Below are positions 63,233-64,000 of a stretch of 64,000 nt of DNA, piece by piece (within the stretch, counting starts at the first letter, position 1; each line of letters starts with the position of its first letter). This DNA is from Cranoglanis bouderius (Eukaryota > Chordata > Actinopteri > Siluriformes > Cranoglanididae): positions 16,564,269 through 16,628,268 of the forward strand of contig CM042552.1 of NCBI GenBank assembly GCA_023630585.1, given 5' to 3'. A program made the translations under genes and the position numbers. The notes beneath the pieces were generated by a model, which ran no database searches, was not told where the DNA came from, and saw nothing but the letters and a program-made list of their open reading frames with translations.

Positions 63233-64000
63233 TGTAATGCCTCAGCACAAGCAGCATCATATAATTCACACAATTATAACCAGAAGAAATAAAACAATGG
63301 GCCTTCTCAGCCAGAAAACCCACAAGAAACTCTGGACCAAAATGTCTCCACTCAGGGAGCCATAAAACAAGGAATCCACCCCAGACACCCAGGAGCCACT
63401 TAAATCCAGCATGTGCATCTGCCTTATCTCAACCAACACGGCAAGCGTTAAAGGCCTCCTTGACCCAGAGGTGAACCCTCTCGACCACAGAAACTGCTCT
63501 CAAATGCAGTGATTTAGGCCTTTTTGGGCCAGACCAGTAAGGCCAATAAATTGTGGAAGAAAGGAGAGACCTTTTCGCTCAGTCACAAAGATTACACATT
63601 CCACAATTCCACAATTCCACACAAGGACTTGCACATTCCACAATCGGCGCCTACCAGGAGCAACGACTGTGGGAATTAATACATCTTTGAACAACTGCAA
63701 TCACCTATGTCCTACCATGTGTTGTTCTATTTTCTTCATGTGTATCACCTTTAAGTTGCCACTAATTATTTCATTTAATCATGTATTAGTGTAGTAGCCC
63801 TAGGAGGATCATTGTGTTTTAAATATTAGTAATGTACTTTAAGTATAGTCAAACATGTCTTGTTTGGTATGTATGTGTTCATTGAGTGATTTCCTAAATC
63901 ATAAGAGTAAGGAAATTTGTGTAGATTGTTCTGACATGTACATGCAAGTTTCAGGACAAAGTTTAATAATCCACTCATCATTGAAGAGTGTGGAACCACT
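63233..64000 (+). repeat. 3' LTR, cut by the window edge
   Basis: It starts TGTAATGCCTC. From 63,401 it is ~98-99% identical by eye to 56,756 onward. The short frame at 63,500-63,700 (minus) recurs at 56,869-57,054 because the LTR recurs. Confidence 0.85.

Larger units (their letters stand above)
56756..64000 (+). mobile_element. Gag-only LTR retroelement, runs off the right edge
   Basis: A direct repeat links 56,756-57,354 with 63,401-64,000 (offset ~6,646 bp). I counted about eight differences and one indel in ~600 bp, so the insertion is young. A polypurine tract directly precedes the 3' LTR. Between the LTRs are a ~2.4-kb leader and one decayed gag region, with only ~0.5 kb between gag and the polypurine tract. 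No protease, RT, RNase H, integrase or env motif was seen, so it needs enzymes from elsewhere. It resembles the terminal-repeat-with-gag class described in plants (analogy only). Confidence 0.75.

Overview
The window is vertebrate, almost certainly teleost fish, nuclear DNA. Three things point there: a split pim-like kinase gene of the type expanded in fish, exons of novel immune-type receptors (NITRs, known only from teleosts), and fish-type retroelements and DNA transposons. An ostariophysan host (catfish, characin or cyprinid relative) is a guess from the NITR tail. Most of the window is repeats; one gene looks intact.

Layout. 1-12,677: satellite A, about 21 head-to-tail monomers of ~663 bp that run in from the left edge. 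Almost every monomer carries a 24-nt segment framed by consensus splice signals. 12,660-12,985: broken copy of an unusual gag gene whose fuller copy lies at 55.3-56.1 kb. 13,004-40,608: satellite B (AT-rich, ~310-337 bp units), invaded by copies of one ~2 kb LTR family. Three LTRs can be read as clean insertions with 4-bp target duplications (one nested inside another LTR); three others share one insertion point and were probably copied with the satellite. Satellite B flips orientation near 30,310.

40,609-53,390 is mainly single-copy. It holds an orphan NITR cytoplasmic exon with an ITIM (44,327-44,437), a complete seven-exon pim-like kinase on the minus strand (45,618-48,758, 349 codons predicted), a LINE relic, an LTR fragment, DNA-transposon relics and a frame-broken NITR gene with V/J-like, transmembrane and tail exons (51.85-53.38 kb).

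53.4-64.0 kb is again mobile DNA: a GC-rich stretch I cannot identify; a minus-strand gag-like ORF ending in a methionine-aminopeptidase-1-like C6H2 zinc finger plus a repeat tail; an RTE-type endonuclease relic; and a young LTR element (56,756 to past the right edge) that has LTRs, a long leader, a decayed gag and a polypurine tract but no visible pol. Its LTR shares its 3' part with the LTR family in satellite B, so it or a relative may belong to the source lineage. No tRNA, rRNA or CRISPR was seen. All exon calls rest on splice-signal and phase reading by eye.
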